This document shows, piece by piece, positions 13,321 through 21,166 of a stretch of 39,462 nucleotides of DNA. The stretch is from Truepera sp. (GTDB lineage Bacteria; Deinococcota; Deinococci; Deinococcales; Trueperaceae): positions 1-39,462 of the forward strand of contig JAGXSO010000095.1 in assembly GCA_018333775.1 (NCBI GenBank), written 5' to 3'. The number at the start of each line of letters is the position of its first letter. Position 1 is the stretch's first letter. The notes under the pieces are model-generated. The model saw only the letters and a list, made by a program, of their open reading frames with translations, made no database searches and was not told the DNA's origin. A program made the translations under genes and the position numbers.

Positions 13321-16023
13321 CTAAGCCGTATAGGGATTGGGCTTAGCGGGGTTGATGTCGAACTCGGCCAGCGCCTTAGCTACCACCGTGGGTTTTAAAC
13401 CCTCCGGGATAAGCGCATGCAGGGCCGCCAGGGCGATGTGCCGCGCATCGACCTCGAAGAAGTCGCGCAGTTCGGCTCGAGCCTCACTGCGGCCAAAGCC
13501 GTCGGTGCCGAGGCTGACCAGGGGCCTGGACAGGTGGCGTGCAAGCGCGTCGGGGAGGATCTTCAGATAGTCGCTAGCAGCTACGATCACGCCTTCGTGA
13601 CCGTCGAGCGCCTGGCGCACATAAGGGACTTTAGGTTTAGCCTTGGGGTGGAGGCGGTTGTGACGCTCGGCTTGCAGGGCGTCATAATGCAACGCCTTGT
13701 AGCTGGTCACGCTCCAAACGTCGGCGGCGACACCGTAGTCCTCCAGCAATGCTTGGGCCTTTAAGACCTCGTTCATGATCGCCCCGGAGCCTAACAGTTG
13801 GGCGCGGTGCTGGGGCGCCTCTAGCGCTGCAGGTCGGAACTTATAGAGCCCGCTGAGCACTCCGGCTTTCAACTCGTCTAGGCTCAGGTGCTGTGGCAGG
13901 GGCGGCATGGGGTAGTTTTCGTTGCCTACGGTGATGTAGTAGAAGCGATCTTCAAGCAGCTCATACATCCGGTGTAAACCGTCGCGGATGATGATAGCTA
14001 GCTCATAAGCAAACGCCGGGTCGTAGGCGTGCAGAGTGGGGGAAGGATAGGCCAGCACGTGGCTGTGGCCGTCCTGGTGTTGCAGACCTTCCCCCGCTAG
14101 GGTGGTGCGCCCGGCGGTAGCACCGAGCAAGAAGCCCTTGGTGCGCATATCGGCAGCGGCCCAGATCAGGTCGCCGATGCGCTGGAAGCCGAACATCGAG
14201 TAGTAGATGAAAAAGGGGATGGTCGGGATACCGTGAGTGGCGTAGGCGGTCCCTGCCGCAATGAACGACGACATAGCGCCCGCCTCGGTGATCCCTTCTT
14301 CTAAGATCTGCCCGTCCTTGGCCTCTTTGTAGTAGAGCAGGTTATCGGCATCGACCGGTTCATAGAGCTGGCCGACATGCGAGTAGATACCGATCTGGCG
14401 GAACAGCGCCTCCATGCCAAAGGTGCGCGCCTCGTCGGGAACGATCGGCACGATCAGCTTGCCGAGCTCCTGGTCGCGCAAGAGCTTGGCCAGCATCCGC
14501 ACAAAGACCATAGTGGTCGAGACTGCCCGCTCTTCAGTCCCCTGATAGAACTCAGCAAACAGCTCCTCGGCTGGGGTCTTAAGCGGCTTGGCGGTAACGC
14601 GCCGCTCCGGCACGAAGCCGCCCAGCGCCTTACGGCGCTCGCTGAGATAGCGGTACTCCGGGCTATCCTCACTCGGGCGGTAGAAGGGGAACTCGAGCAG
14701 CTCCTCGTCTTTGATGGGGATATCGAAGCGGTCGCGAAAGGCGCGCATCTCCTCTTCGTTGAGCTTTTTTTGCTGATGGGTGATGTTTTTCCCCTCGCCC
14801 GACTCGCCTAAACCGTAACCCTTGACGGTGCGGGCCAGGATCACCGTCGGCTGGTTCTGATGCTCCACAGCAGCTTTATAGGCGGCATGGACCTTGTAGG
14901 GATCGTGTCCGCCGCGGTTGAGCATATTAAGGTCATCATCGCTCCAGCCTTCGATCAGCTCTTTAAGCTCGGGGGTGTTGAAAAACTGCTCACGCAGCTC
15001 TGGCGCGCCAAAAGCTACGTAGCGCTGCGACTCGCCGTCGATTAACTGCTCAAAGCGCCTAACCAGCAGCCCCTGGTGGTCTTTGGCTAGCAGCTTGTCC
15101 CAGTAGCGGCCCCACACTACCTTGATGACGTTCCAACCGGCACCGCGGAAGGTAGCTTCGAGCTCTTGGATGATCTTGCCGTTGCCACGGACTGGGCCAT
15201 CCAGCCGCTGCAAGTTGCAGTTGATCACCCAGATCAGGTTATCAAGCTGTTCGCGAGCGGCCAGGCCGATGGCGCCAAGCGCTTCCGGTTCGTCAGTCTC
15301 GCCGTCGCCCACAAAGGCCCAGACCTTGCCGCTACCTTTGGTCTTGAGTCCCCGATCTTCTAGGTAGCGATTAAAGCGCGCCTGGTAGATCGACATAATT
15401 GGCCCTAAGCCCATCGAGACGGTGGGGAACTCCCAGAAGTCGGGCATCAGCCAGGGATGGGGGTAGCTGGAGAGGCCGCCTCCCGGGGCTAGCTCGCGCC
15501 GGAAGTTGCGGAGCTTGTCCCCACTGAGCCGCCGCTCAACGTAGGCGCGGGCGTAGACACCAGGGCTGGCATGGCCCTGGAAGTAGATCTGGTCGGCATC
15601 AACCCCGGCCTCCTTGCCGCGGAAGAAGTGGTTAAAGGCGACCTCATAGAGCGTGGCAGCCGAAGAGTAGGTGGAGATATGCCCGCCGATGCCGTCACTG
15701 AGCTTGTTGGCCCGCACCACCATGGCCAGGGCGTTCCAGCGGATGATGCTGCGAATGCGCCGCTCGAGCGCAAAGTCGCCCGGATATGGCGGCTCTGCAC
15801 CCTTGGGAATAGTGTTGATATACGGTGTGTTGGCCGCAAACGGGAGCTTGACACCAACGCGGCGAGCCTCCAGCTCGAGCTGCGCTAAGAGTTCGCGGAC
15901 GCGCTCGGGCCCGGCCGTCTGCAGCACGTAGTCGAGCGAGTCGAGCCACTCGCGCAGCTCGAGCGCTTCCAAGGTACGGCGCTCGTCATCGGAAAGCTGG
16001 GCTCGCGCCGATAGATCTGTCAT
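13321..16023 (-). CDS. aceE: pyruvate dehydrogenase E1, homodimeric type
   Basis: A 900-residue thiamine-diphosphate enzyme that decarboxylates pyruvate and acetylates the E2 lipoyl group. Its length matches the E. coli-type single-chain E1 rather than the alpha/beta form. The TPP-binding motif is [17 protein letters not shown] with the closing N in [12 protein letters not shown]. Other marks are [17 protein letters not shown] near residue 70 and the C-terminal transketolase-like [20 protein letters not shown]. The ATG at 16023 has GGGAGGAT six bases upstream. It is transcribed before aceF. The single-chain E1 is less common among Thermus relatives, so this helps place the organism. Confidence 0.97.
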   Translation of the reverse strand: MTDLSARAQLSDDERRTLEALELREWLDSLDYVLQTAGPERVRELLAQLELEARRVGVKLPFAANTPYINTIPKGAEPPYPGDFALERRIRSIIRWNALAMVVRANKLSDGIGGHISTYSSAATLYEVAFNHFFRGKEAGVDADQIYFQGHASPGVYARAYVERRLSGDKLRNFRRELAPGGGLSSYPHPWLMPDFWEFPTVSMGLGPIMSIYQARFNRYLEDRGLKTKGSGKVWAFVGDGETDEPEALGAIGLAAREQLDNLIWVINCNLQRLDGPVRGNGKIIQELEATFRGAGWNVIKVVWGRYWDKLLAKDHQGLLVRRFEQLIDGESQRYVAFGAPELREQFFNTPELKELIEGWSDDDLNMLNRGGHDPYKVHAAYKAAVEHQNQPTVILARTVKGYGLGESGEGKNITHQQKKLNEEEMRAFRDRFDIPIKDEELLEFPFYRPSEDSPEYRYLSERRKALGGFVPERRVTAKPLKTPAEELFAEFYQGTEERAVSTTMVFVRMLAKLLRDQELGKLIVPIVPDEARTFGMEALFRQIGIYSHVGQLYEPVDADNLLYYKEAKDGQILEEGITEAGAMSSFIAAGTAYATHGIPTIPFFIYYSMFGFQRIGDLIWAAADMRTKGFLLGATAGRTTLAGEGLQHQDGHSHVLAYPSPTLHAYDPAFAYELAIIIRDGLHRMYELLEDRFYYITVGNENYPMPPLPQHLSLDELKAGVLSGLYKFRPAALEAPQHRAQLLGSGAIMNEVLKAQALLEDYGVAADVWSVTSYKALHYDALQAERHNRLHPKAKPKVPYVRQALDGHEGVIVAASDYLKILPDALARHLSRPLVSLGTDGFGRSEARAELRDFFEVDARHIALAALHALIPEGLKPTVVAKALAEFDINPAKPNPYTA

Positions 16024-16196
16024 AAGTATCCTCCCAATTCAGCTGGTAATGGTCAACCGCGATGGACAATCCCTGTGCCACGCATAACCCTCTTATCCTA
16101 CTATCCGCCTTGCCGGGCGTAAGCGGATTGGACTGCATTTATAGAGGCGCTGACTTGGACTTGACTTTGCCCCCTTATCCTAGTGCGGTGGAGACG

Positions 16197-16346
16197 ATGA
16201 TTTACGTTGCATATCTACTTATCGCCATAATCAGTATAGCCGGCTGGTTGCTGCTGGCCTATGCCGAATGCCGTGACAGCGAAGAGGTCGAGGTCAAGCC
16301 GCTAGTCAGCGCGGACTGCGCGCTGTTAAGCCGCAGCCGGGATTGA
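16197..16346 (+). CDS. small single-span membrane protein, hypothetical
   Basis: A 49-residue protein with one strongly hydrophobic N-terminal helix (MIYVAYLLIAIISIAGWLLL) followed by an acidic, polar tail. ATG 16197 with GGTGGAG five bases before it is preferred to an upstream ATG at 16062, whose extra 45 residues are low-quality sequence. It is divergent from aceE. No family was recognised; small membrane proteins of this kind often act as regulators or assembly factors, but nothing here shows it. Confidence 0.45.
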   Translation: MIYVAYLLIAIISIAGWLLLAYAECRDSEEVEVKPLVSADCALLSRSRD

Positions 16347-16349
16347 GGC

Positions 16350-16373
16350 AGTGGGTAGTAGGTAGTGGGAAGT
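16350..16373 (+). repeat. GTGGGTAGTAGG-type degenerate repeat
   Basis: GTGGGTAGTAGGTAGTGGGAAG between two genes is built of imperfect GTAGTGG units. A similar run occurs at 31382-31407. It belongs to the family of short purine-rich intergenic repeats in this window. Confidence 0.5.
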
Positions 16374-16455
16374 AGAAAAACCCTCACCAGCCACCCGTCT
16401 CTGGCCGGTTGCCTAAACTTACCTAATTAGCAGTAGGATAGCAGCGGAGGTTCCC

Positions 16456-17028
16456 ATGACTCAACTCGCCGCCTTGCGGGAAAATGTCTTTAAGGACGAG
16501 CCGCTGCTCGAGCTCGATGCCAAGATCTTGCGCGCCTATCAGGCGGCCATCGATGCCTACAACGTCGGTAACTGGGACGCTACCGTCACCGCCTGTGCCA
16601 AGGCGCTTGAGGGGATTGCCAAAACCAACCTCCCTTACAACGAGCGCGGCGGCACCCTCGGACAGCTGTTAGAAAAGCTGCCCAAGCATGTCAAGCTCGA
16701 GCAGCCCATGCTCGACCTAGCCGCTGCGGTTAAGGACTCTAAGTCGCTGGGGGCGCACTTTGATCTTGAGCGCGACATCAACACCGACATCGCCAGAGCC
16801 ACGCTCGAGCTGCTTGAAGCCTTCGTGACCTACACCTATCTCTTCAAGGTCAGGGTGCATCACTTAATCCGCCTACTCGAAACCCGTGAACTCGCAACGC
16901 CGACCAAAGCGCCAGAGGCGCCGCGCTCTGCCCCACCCATGGCCAGCGAGCCCAAGCCGACCCGCACCGACTTTGACGCCTTCGATCTGCGCAGCAACCC
17001 GTTCGACAAAGAGGACAGTTGGCGCTAA
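16456..17028 (+). CDS. hypothetical protein, possible DUF4145/HEPN-like helical domain
   Basis: A 190-residue soluble protein with a good GGAGG site before ATG 16456. Residues 20-130 are helical and contain AYNVGNWDATVTACAKALEG and GGTLGQLLEKLPKHVKLEQP, a pattern like DUF4145 proteins: an acidic/helical core with GTLGxLL. The C-terminal 40 residues are proline-rich and probably disordered, ending with DLRSNPFDKEDSWR. The gene is convergent with the monooxygenase, one base apart. No function can be given. The domain resemblance is by eye only. Confidence 0.65.
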   Translation: MTQLAALRENVFKDEPLLELDAKILRAYQAAIDAYNVGNWDATVTACAKALEGIAKTNLPYNERGGTLGQLLEKLPKHVKLEQPMLDLAAAVKDSKSLGAHFDLERDINTDIARATLELLEAFVTYTYLFKVRVHHLIRLLETRELATPTKAPEAPRSAPPMASEPKPTRTDFDAFDLRSNPFDKEDSWR

Positions 17029-17029
17029 C

Positions 17030-18169
17030 CTAGGCCAGCCCGTCCATGGTAAAAACTCGTGCCAGCAGGCCAGCGAGCGACGGCCTGAGCATGGCCCGCA
17101 CGGCGGTGTGGCGCAGGCCGGGATAGCGCCAGCGGCGCCCTAGGCACATATTGAACTCGGCGCGGCGGATGGCGGTGCGCGTAGCTCGTTGTCGCTGCTG
17201 CTGATAGGTTGCCAGGTCGACACCCGCCTCACCCCGGAGCAGGCGCGGCAGGAGTTCGGCCAAGTGAGCGGCGTCGAGCCAGCCCAAGTTCATCCCTTGG
17301 CCGCCGATCGGCGAGACGACATGGGCCGCATCACCGGCTAAGATCACCCGGCCTGCCACCAACCGTCCGGCCAGATAGCGCTGCACGCCAAAGGCGCTGA
17401 CCATAGTAGCTGAAGCCGACGCCACGGCAATACCGAGCCGTGCCGCCAGTAGCCCGGCCAAATCGGCGGCGGTAGCCCCCTTGAGGTAATGTTCGGTCTT
17501 GACTACCCAGCGCCGCAGCCCGCCGGGTAAGGGGAACGACTCGACTACCCCGGCATCGCACAGGTAGATGGCAGCATCGTCCCCTAAACTGCTGTCGTCG
17601 CGCACATCGCCCATCAGATAAGTGTCGGGATAGCTTCCACCACGCCAGGAGATAGCGAGCTGTTGGCGCACCAGGCTCCGTTTGCCGTCGCAAGCCACCA
17701 GATAGCGCCCGCGCAGCCGCCTGTGGCCACCCTGCTGATATAGCACCGTGACGCCCAAGCCGTCCTGCTCGATCGCGGTCACGCTAGCCCCCAATCGCAG
17801 CGCTTCAGGACGGAGCCCATAAAGGCGCTGTCTCAGCAGCTCCTCGGTCTGCTCCTGCGGCAGTGTCAACACGTAGCGGTAGGGCTCCGGCAAGGCCGTA
17901 AAGTCGAGCGTGCCGATCAAGCGAGTGTTGACAAAGGCCTGGCCGCGCCTAACTTTGATGCCACGAGCCAGCAGCTCCTCAACCAGGCCAAGTGTCGCGA
18001 AGCGCTCCAGCGCGGGCGGGTGGATACCGATCGAACGCGAGCCGGTGTTGATGGTCTGGCGCTGTTCTAACACCGCCAACGAAACACCTGCCTGAGCCAG
18101 CGAGCAACCTAAAAAGAGGCCGACCGGCCCGCCGCCGGCGATCAGCACTTCGACATCAGCACCGTTCAT
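17030..18169 (-). CDS. FAD-dependent aromatic-ring monooxygenase (group A, PHBH-like)
   Basis: A 379-residue flavoprotein. It has the FAD-binding GGGPVG (12-17), the DG motif VACDGKRSLVR near 160 and the GD motif VILAGDAAHVVSPIGGQGMN near 280, the three marks of group A flavin hydroxylases. Such enzymes hydroxylate phenols with NAD(P)H and oxygen. It is the last gene of the type III PKS operon, and its ATG overlaps the methyltransferase stop (ATGA). By analogy with SrsC of the phenolic-lipid clusters it probably hydroxylates the resorcinol or pyrone product and so leads to a quinone. Product is inference. Confidence 0.92.
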   Translation of the reverse strand: MNGADVEVLIAGGGPVGLFLGCSLAQAGVSLAVLEQRQTINTGSRSIGIHPPALERFATLGLVEELLARGIKVRRGQAFVNTRLIGTLDFTALPEPYRYVLTLPQEQTEELLRQRLYGLRPEALRLGASVTAIEQDGLGVTVLYQQGGHRRLRGRYLVACDGKRSLVRQQLAISWRGGSYPDTYLMGDVRDDSSLGDDAAIYLCDAGVVESFPLPGGLRRWVVKTEHYLKGATAADLAGLLAARLGIAVASASATMVSAFGVQRYLAGRLVAGRVILAGDAAHVVSPIGGQGMNLGWLDAAHLAELLPRLLRGEAGVDLATYQQQRQRATRTAIRRAEFNMCLGRRWRYPGLRHTAVRAMLRPSLAGLLARVFTMDGLA

Positions 18170-18849
18170 GGTTGGTGGACCAACAGCAACCGGTAGGGAA
18201 AGAGTTTTTTAACCCGCCAACCCGGCGGCGCCAAGCATGACAGCTCAAGAGCGGTAAAACTGCGCCGGATCGAGCGCAGCCCATCCACTGTGATAAAAGA
18301 GTTTGGGAAGAGCGGCCGAGTCAGCGCAAAGGCCAAAAAAGCCAGATCGCCGCGCTCGATATCGTTATGAATGACCAGCTGGCGGCTCAAGGCGGCACTG
18401 TCATGACAGAGCGCAAGCAGCTCCTGCTCGGGTAGATGATGGAGCAGATGGTTGGAGATGACCACGTCGAACCGTTCACCACCTTTCACGAGGTCACTGG
18501 TCGAGGCTTGCAAAAAGCGCACCCCGTCCTGTTTGCGTGAGTTGACAAAGGCCAGCGCCCGGGGATCGGTGTCGATACCCAGCAGCTCGAGCCTAAGGCC
18601 GTCGCGCATAGCCCACCGCGCAAAGCTTCGCAGCACGTCGCCGCCGCCAAAACCGATGTCGAGCAGGCGGCAGGCCCGGCCTTGCGCCAGCGGCGCTATC
18701 CAGTCCTTATAAATGCGGGCCCAACCAGATACCGCGCGATTGACCGCACTGAAGCCGACATAGGTGTTGTTAAGGTGCCTGGTATCGCAGCCGGGGTCGT
18801 CCATCAGCTCGGTTACCTGGGGGGCGCGGCGGGAGAGCAAGAGGGGCAT
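18166..18849 (-). CDS. class I SAM-dependent methyltransferase of the PKS operon
   Basis: A 227-residue enzyme with the class I Rossmann fold: motif I LLDIGFGGGD (62-71), the acidic strand end LGIDTDP, and the post-II segment FDVVISNHLLHHLPEQELL. Start ATG 18849 lies one base after the PKS stop; a longer frame starting inside the PKS gene is less likely. It should methylate an oxygen or carbon of the polyketide made by the upstream synthase. The family is not the isoprenylcysteine-methyltransferase type used with some bacterial type III PKSs, so the chemistry may differ. Confidence 0.88.
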   Translation of the reverse strand: MPLLLSRRAPQVTELMDDPGCDTRHLNNTYVGFSAVNRAVSGWARIYKDWIAPLAQGRACRLLDIGFGGGDVLRSFARWAMRDGLRLELLGIDTDPRALAFVNSRKQDGVRFLQASTSDLVKGGERFDVVISNHLLHHLPEQELLALCHDSAALSRQLVIHNDIERGDLAFLAFALTRPLFPNSFITVDGLRSIRRSFTALELSCLAPPGWRVKKLFPYRLLLVHQP

Positions 18850-18850
18850 C

Positions 18851-19936
18851 TCAGACCGCCTCAAACAGCCCGCTCTCAACCGTCAGGCCCGGCCCGAAAG
18901 CCATAGCGCAGATCTGCTCGCCCGCCTGGGCTTGCTGGACGATCTCGCGCAGCACAAACAGGATCGTAGCGCTCGACATGTTGCCGTAGCGGCGCAACAC
19001 CTCCCGCGAAGGCGCCAACTGCTCCGCGCTGAGCCCCAGCCCTTGTTGCGCTTTATCCAGAATCGCGCGTCCCCCGGGGTGTACTGCCCAGTGGTGTATC
19101 GCCTCCCGCACCACCCCGGCCCCTTGCAGCAGTGGGGTCACGGCCTGTTCGAGGTGCGCCGCTAGAATATCGGGCACGTAGCTCGACAACACCATCTCGA
19201 AGCCCTGATCGCCGATGGTCCAGGTCATGGCCGCTGCTCCTACTGGTGTCAGGGCGCTGTACCAGCGGGTAACTTTAAGCGCCGGACCCTCTGGCTCGCG
19301 AGCGCTAACGATAGCCGCCGCCGCGCCATCAGCGAAGACCGAAGCTGCTACCAGGGCGTCCGGAACTTCGCTCAATTGCAGATGCAGGCTGCACAGCTCC
19401 AGACACACCACTAGCACTACCGCCGCCGGATCGGCCCGACAGAAGGCGGCGGCCATCTTCAGCGCCGGAAAGGCCGCGTAGCAACCCATGTAGCCCAGGT
19501 GATAACGCTCCACGCCTGACTGCAGCGCCAACTGTTTGATGATGTCGTAGTCGGGCCCTGGAGCATAGAAGCCGGTGCAGGAGACCGTCACCAGATGGGT
19601 GATGTCAGCCGGGGAGAAGCTCGAGCCCGCTAGCGCCTTATGTGCTAGCGCCGGGTACATAAGCTTGGCGTGCTCGGTATAAAGGTCGTTGCGCGCCTTG
19701 GTGCCCGGCGAGCGAAGCCCTTGTCCCGGCTCGAAAAACAGCCCGCCGGGATGGCCCTCCTGAAAGTCGGGGATGACGCTATGACGCATGTCGATCCCCG
19801 ATTGGCGATAGATCTGCTGAATTACCCGCTGGGTAAACCGCTGCTCGCTAAGCCGGCTCATCACCTCGCGGGCTCTGGCCTGGGTGTAGGCGGTCTCGGG
19901 CAGCAGCGTCTCTAAACGGTGAACATAGGCGGCCAT
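18851..19936 (-). CDS. type III polyketide synthase (chalcone/stilbene synthase fold)
   Basis: A 361-residue homodimeric ketosynthase that extends an acyl-CoA with malonyl-CoA and cyclises the chain. The catalytic triad is C120 (VTVSCTGFYAPGPDYD), H286 (HHWAVHPGGRAILD) and N319 (RYGNMSSATI). The GFGPG-type loop appears as MAFGPGLTVES near the C-terminus. Bacterial relatives make alkylresorcinols, alkylpyrones or tetrahydroxynaphthalene; the linked methyltransferase and monooxygenase favour a modified phenolic lipid or quinone. ATG 19936 has no ribosome binding site but a TAAACT hexamer five bases upstream. It is the first gene of a three-gene, tightly overlapped operon. Confidence 0.95.
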   Translation of the reverse strand: MAAYVHRLETLLPETAYTQARAREVMSRLSEQRFTQRVIQQIYRQSGIDMRHSVIPDFQEGHPGGLFFEPGQGLRSPGTKARNDLYTEHAKLMYPALAHKALAGSSFSPADITHLVTVSCTGFYAPGPDYDIIKQLALQSGVERYHLGYMGCYAAFPALKMAAAFCRADPAAVVLVVCLELCSLHLQLSEVPDALVAASVFADGAAAAIVSAREPEGPALKVTRWYSALTPVGAAAMTWTIGDQGFEMVLSSYVPDILAAHLEQAVTPLLQGAGVVREAIHHWAVHPGGRAILDKAQQGLGLSAEQLAPSREVLRRYGNMSSATILFVLREIVQQAQAGEQICAMAFGPGLTVESGLFEAV

Positions 19937-19941
19937 GGTTG

Positions 19942-19947
19942 AGTTTA
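19942..19947 (-). promoter_or_regulatory. -10-like hexamer of the PKS operon (leaderless type)
   Basis: On the minus strand TAAACT is followed by CAACC and then the ATG of the PKS gene. The gap contains no Shine-Dalgarno. No clear -35 was found 17 bases upstream. The same spacing is seen before the amidase, ftsH and the LEA lipoprotein. Confidence 0.4.
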
Positions 19948-20061
19948 TGACGGTGGTGCCTGGCGCACACTAGGCAGGGACACCAAGCTGTAATTCGCTG
20001 TGCGGTGCGATCCGCTACACCCCCGTCCAGCGCAACAGACTTTGCCGCAAAAGCGCTCAGG

Positions 20062-20436
20062 CTATGCCGGTCTTACTGCTTGCCCGACGCCCTTCCTTAA
20101 GGCCCGGATGCCAAGGAACGCGCTCAACCCTAGCGAGACCACAGTCAGCGACGAGAGCAACTTGAGCCCTACGACGGATACCAAACCGAGTGCGCCAACG
20201 GCCATGAGGACTATACCGATGACGGGCTTGCTCTTGATCTTCCCTGCTACCATGCCGGTGCCGACCCAAGTTGCTGCAGTCAAGCCGGCCGTCATCAGTC
20301 CGGCCATTAGGAGCTTTGTCCCCGATACCGCTCCCCACCCGCCAGCCTCAGCAATCCCGCCCATAGCGTATAAAATAAGGCCGCTAAGGACCCCGAAGCC
20401 GCCGATAATTCCCAAAACCAGCGAAGCCGTCTTCAT
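20062..20436 (-). CDS. DUF4064-like small membrane protein
   Basis: A 124-residue integral membrane protein with three or four hydrophobic helices: MKTASLVLGIIGGFGVLSGL at the N-terminus, then MAGLMTAGLTAATWVGTGMV and IVLMAVGALGLVSVVGLKLL. The start ATG 20436 has GGAAGGAA upstream; a longer start at 20466 is not supported. The opening lysine-rich, glycine-rich helix resembles DUF4064 proteins. Function unknown. It has its own promoter at 20588-20616 and lies 125 bases before the PKS gene in the same direction, so it is probably a separate unit. Confidence 0.7.
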   Translation of the reverse strand: MKTASLVLGIIGGFGVLSGLILYAMGGIAEAGGWGAVSGTKLLMAGLMTAGLTAATWVGTGMVAGKIKSKPVIGIVLMAVGALGLVSVVGLKLLSSLTVVSLGLSAFLGIRALRKGVGQAVRPA

Positions 20437-20587
20437 TTTGTTCCTTCCTTTCTGGGTTGCCCGCATCCGGACTGAAAGTTCCGGCGCACTGCGGGGGGTA
20501 GCTGACTAGACAGCGCTCGAGCGCCCGGCCAAGGTGAAGTGGGTCAGCGTTGGCACGGGGCCTATCTCGGAGTTTAGTCATATAAAA

Positions 20588-20616
20588 AATATAATTGAGT
20601 CTTAACTAAACGTCAA
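20588..20616 (-). promoter_or_regulatory. sigma70-type promoter for the DUF4064-like gene
   Basis: On the minus strand TTGACG (20616-20611) and TATATT (20593-20588) are 17 bases apart in an AT-rich stretch, a near-consensus pair. The leader to the ATG at 20436 is about 145 bases. Confidence 0.65.
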
Positions 20617-20650
20617 GGCTCCTGGCTGAGGTAGTGCCGGTTCTGACAAG

Positions 20651-20679
20651 TTGCAACAACCAGCGGCACCCGTTATACT
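20651..20679 (+). promoter_or_regulatory. sigma70-type promoter for the symporter operon
   Basis: TTGCAA (20651-20656), a 17-base spacer and TATACT (20674-20679) form a good promoter. It is back-to-back with the minus-strand promoter at 20588-20616, which would let one regulator act on both. Transcription start is expected near 20686. Confidence 0.65.
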
Positions 20680-20685
20680 GGCAGG

Positions 20686-20923
20686 CGCACACCAAGTGTG
20701 CCCTCTGTCGGCAGGCGTTGCCCAACCGGCCACCGGCAGTTGAAACGTCAACAATGGGAGTGATTATGATTTCCGATACAACTTAACGCCTCTTGGCAAT
20801 TTCTTTGCTACCCATCGCTGGTGCGGTGGCCACGCGGCCTGCCGCGAGGCTTTGGCGGCTGCCTTTTAACTCCTTGCTCTTTGGGCCCCGGTGTCTAGGC
20901 CCCGTCTTAACGAAAGGTAATAT
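20686..20923 (+). other. long leader of the DUF3311/symporter operon
   Basis: About 240 untranslated bases follow the promoter. At the predicted transcript start GCACAC-CAA-GTGTGC (20687-20701) forms a perfect hairpin. GTTGA-AACG-TCAAC (20739-20752) forms another. A six-codon ORF (ATG 20767, MISDTT) follows GGGAG. Then a GC-rich block (20820-20870) with further pairing potential. No known riboswitch class was recognised. An attenuation or translational-control role is possible. Confidence 0.35.
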
Positions 20924-21166
20924 ATGCCAGACGCTGCTAAGCGGCGCGCCCGGCGCCGCCTGATGATAGTCGTATATCCCGTGCTATGGCTGCTTACCCT
21001 TATCGGGGTACGCTCCGCCGACCCGCAACTCTTCGGCATTCCCATCTGGTATCTGTGGGCCGGCCTGATCATGCTCTTGTTAGTTCCTATCAACGCTTAC
21101 TTTGTACGCTACTGTTGGCCGGAGCCGAGCGATAGCAAGAATGATTTTGAGGCGCAAGATGGCTAG
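20924..21166 (+). CDS. DUF3311 small membrane subunit of a sodium:solute symporter
   Basis: An 80-residue protein with a basic N-terminus (PDAAKRRARRR) and two membrane helices: MIVVYPVLWLLTLIGV, then a loop containing FGIPIWYLWAG and a second helix ending in LLLVPINAYFVRYCW. The order basic tail, helix, FGxPxWYxW, helix is the DUF3311 pattern. Proteins of this family are regularly encoded just before SSS symporters and probably serve as an accessory subunit. The ATG follows GAAAGG. Its stop overlaps the symporter start by eight bases. Confidence 0.88.
   Translation: MPDAAKRRARRRLMIVVYPVLWLLTLIGVRSADPQLFGIPIWYLWAGLIMLLLVPINAYFVRYCWPEPSDSKNDFEAQDG

Noticed and set aside
16062..16196. Upstream start for the small membrane protein
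   Set aside because: Extra residues are not protein-like, and ATG 16197 has its own ribosome site directly before the membrane helix.
20000..20509. Plus-strand frame of 169 codons opposite the DUF4064-like gene
   Set aside because: Pro/Thr/Ala-rich shadow of a hydrophobic membrane protein, no ribosome binding site.
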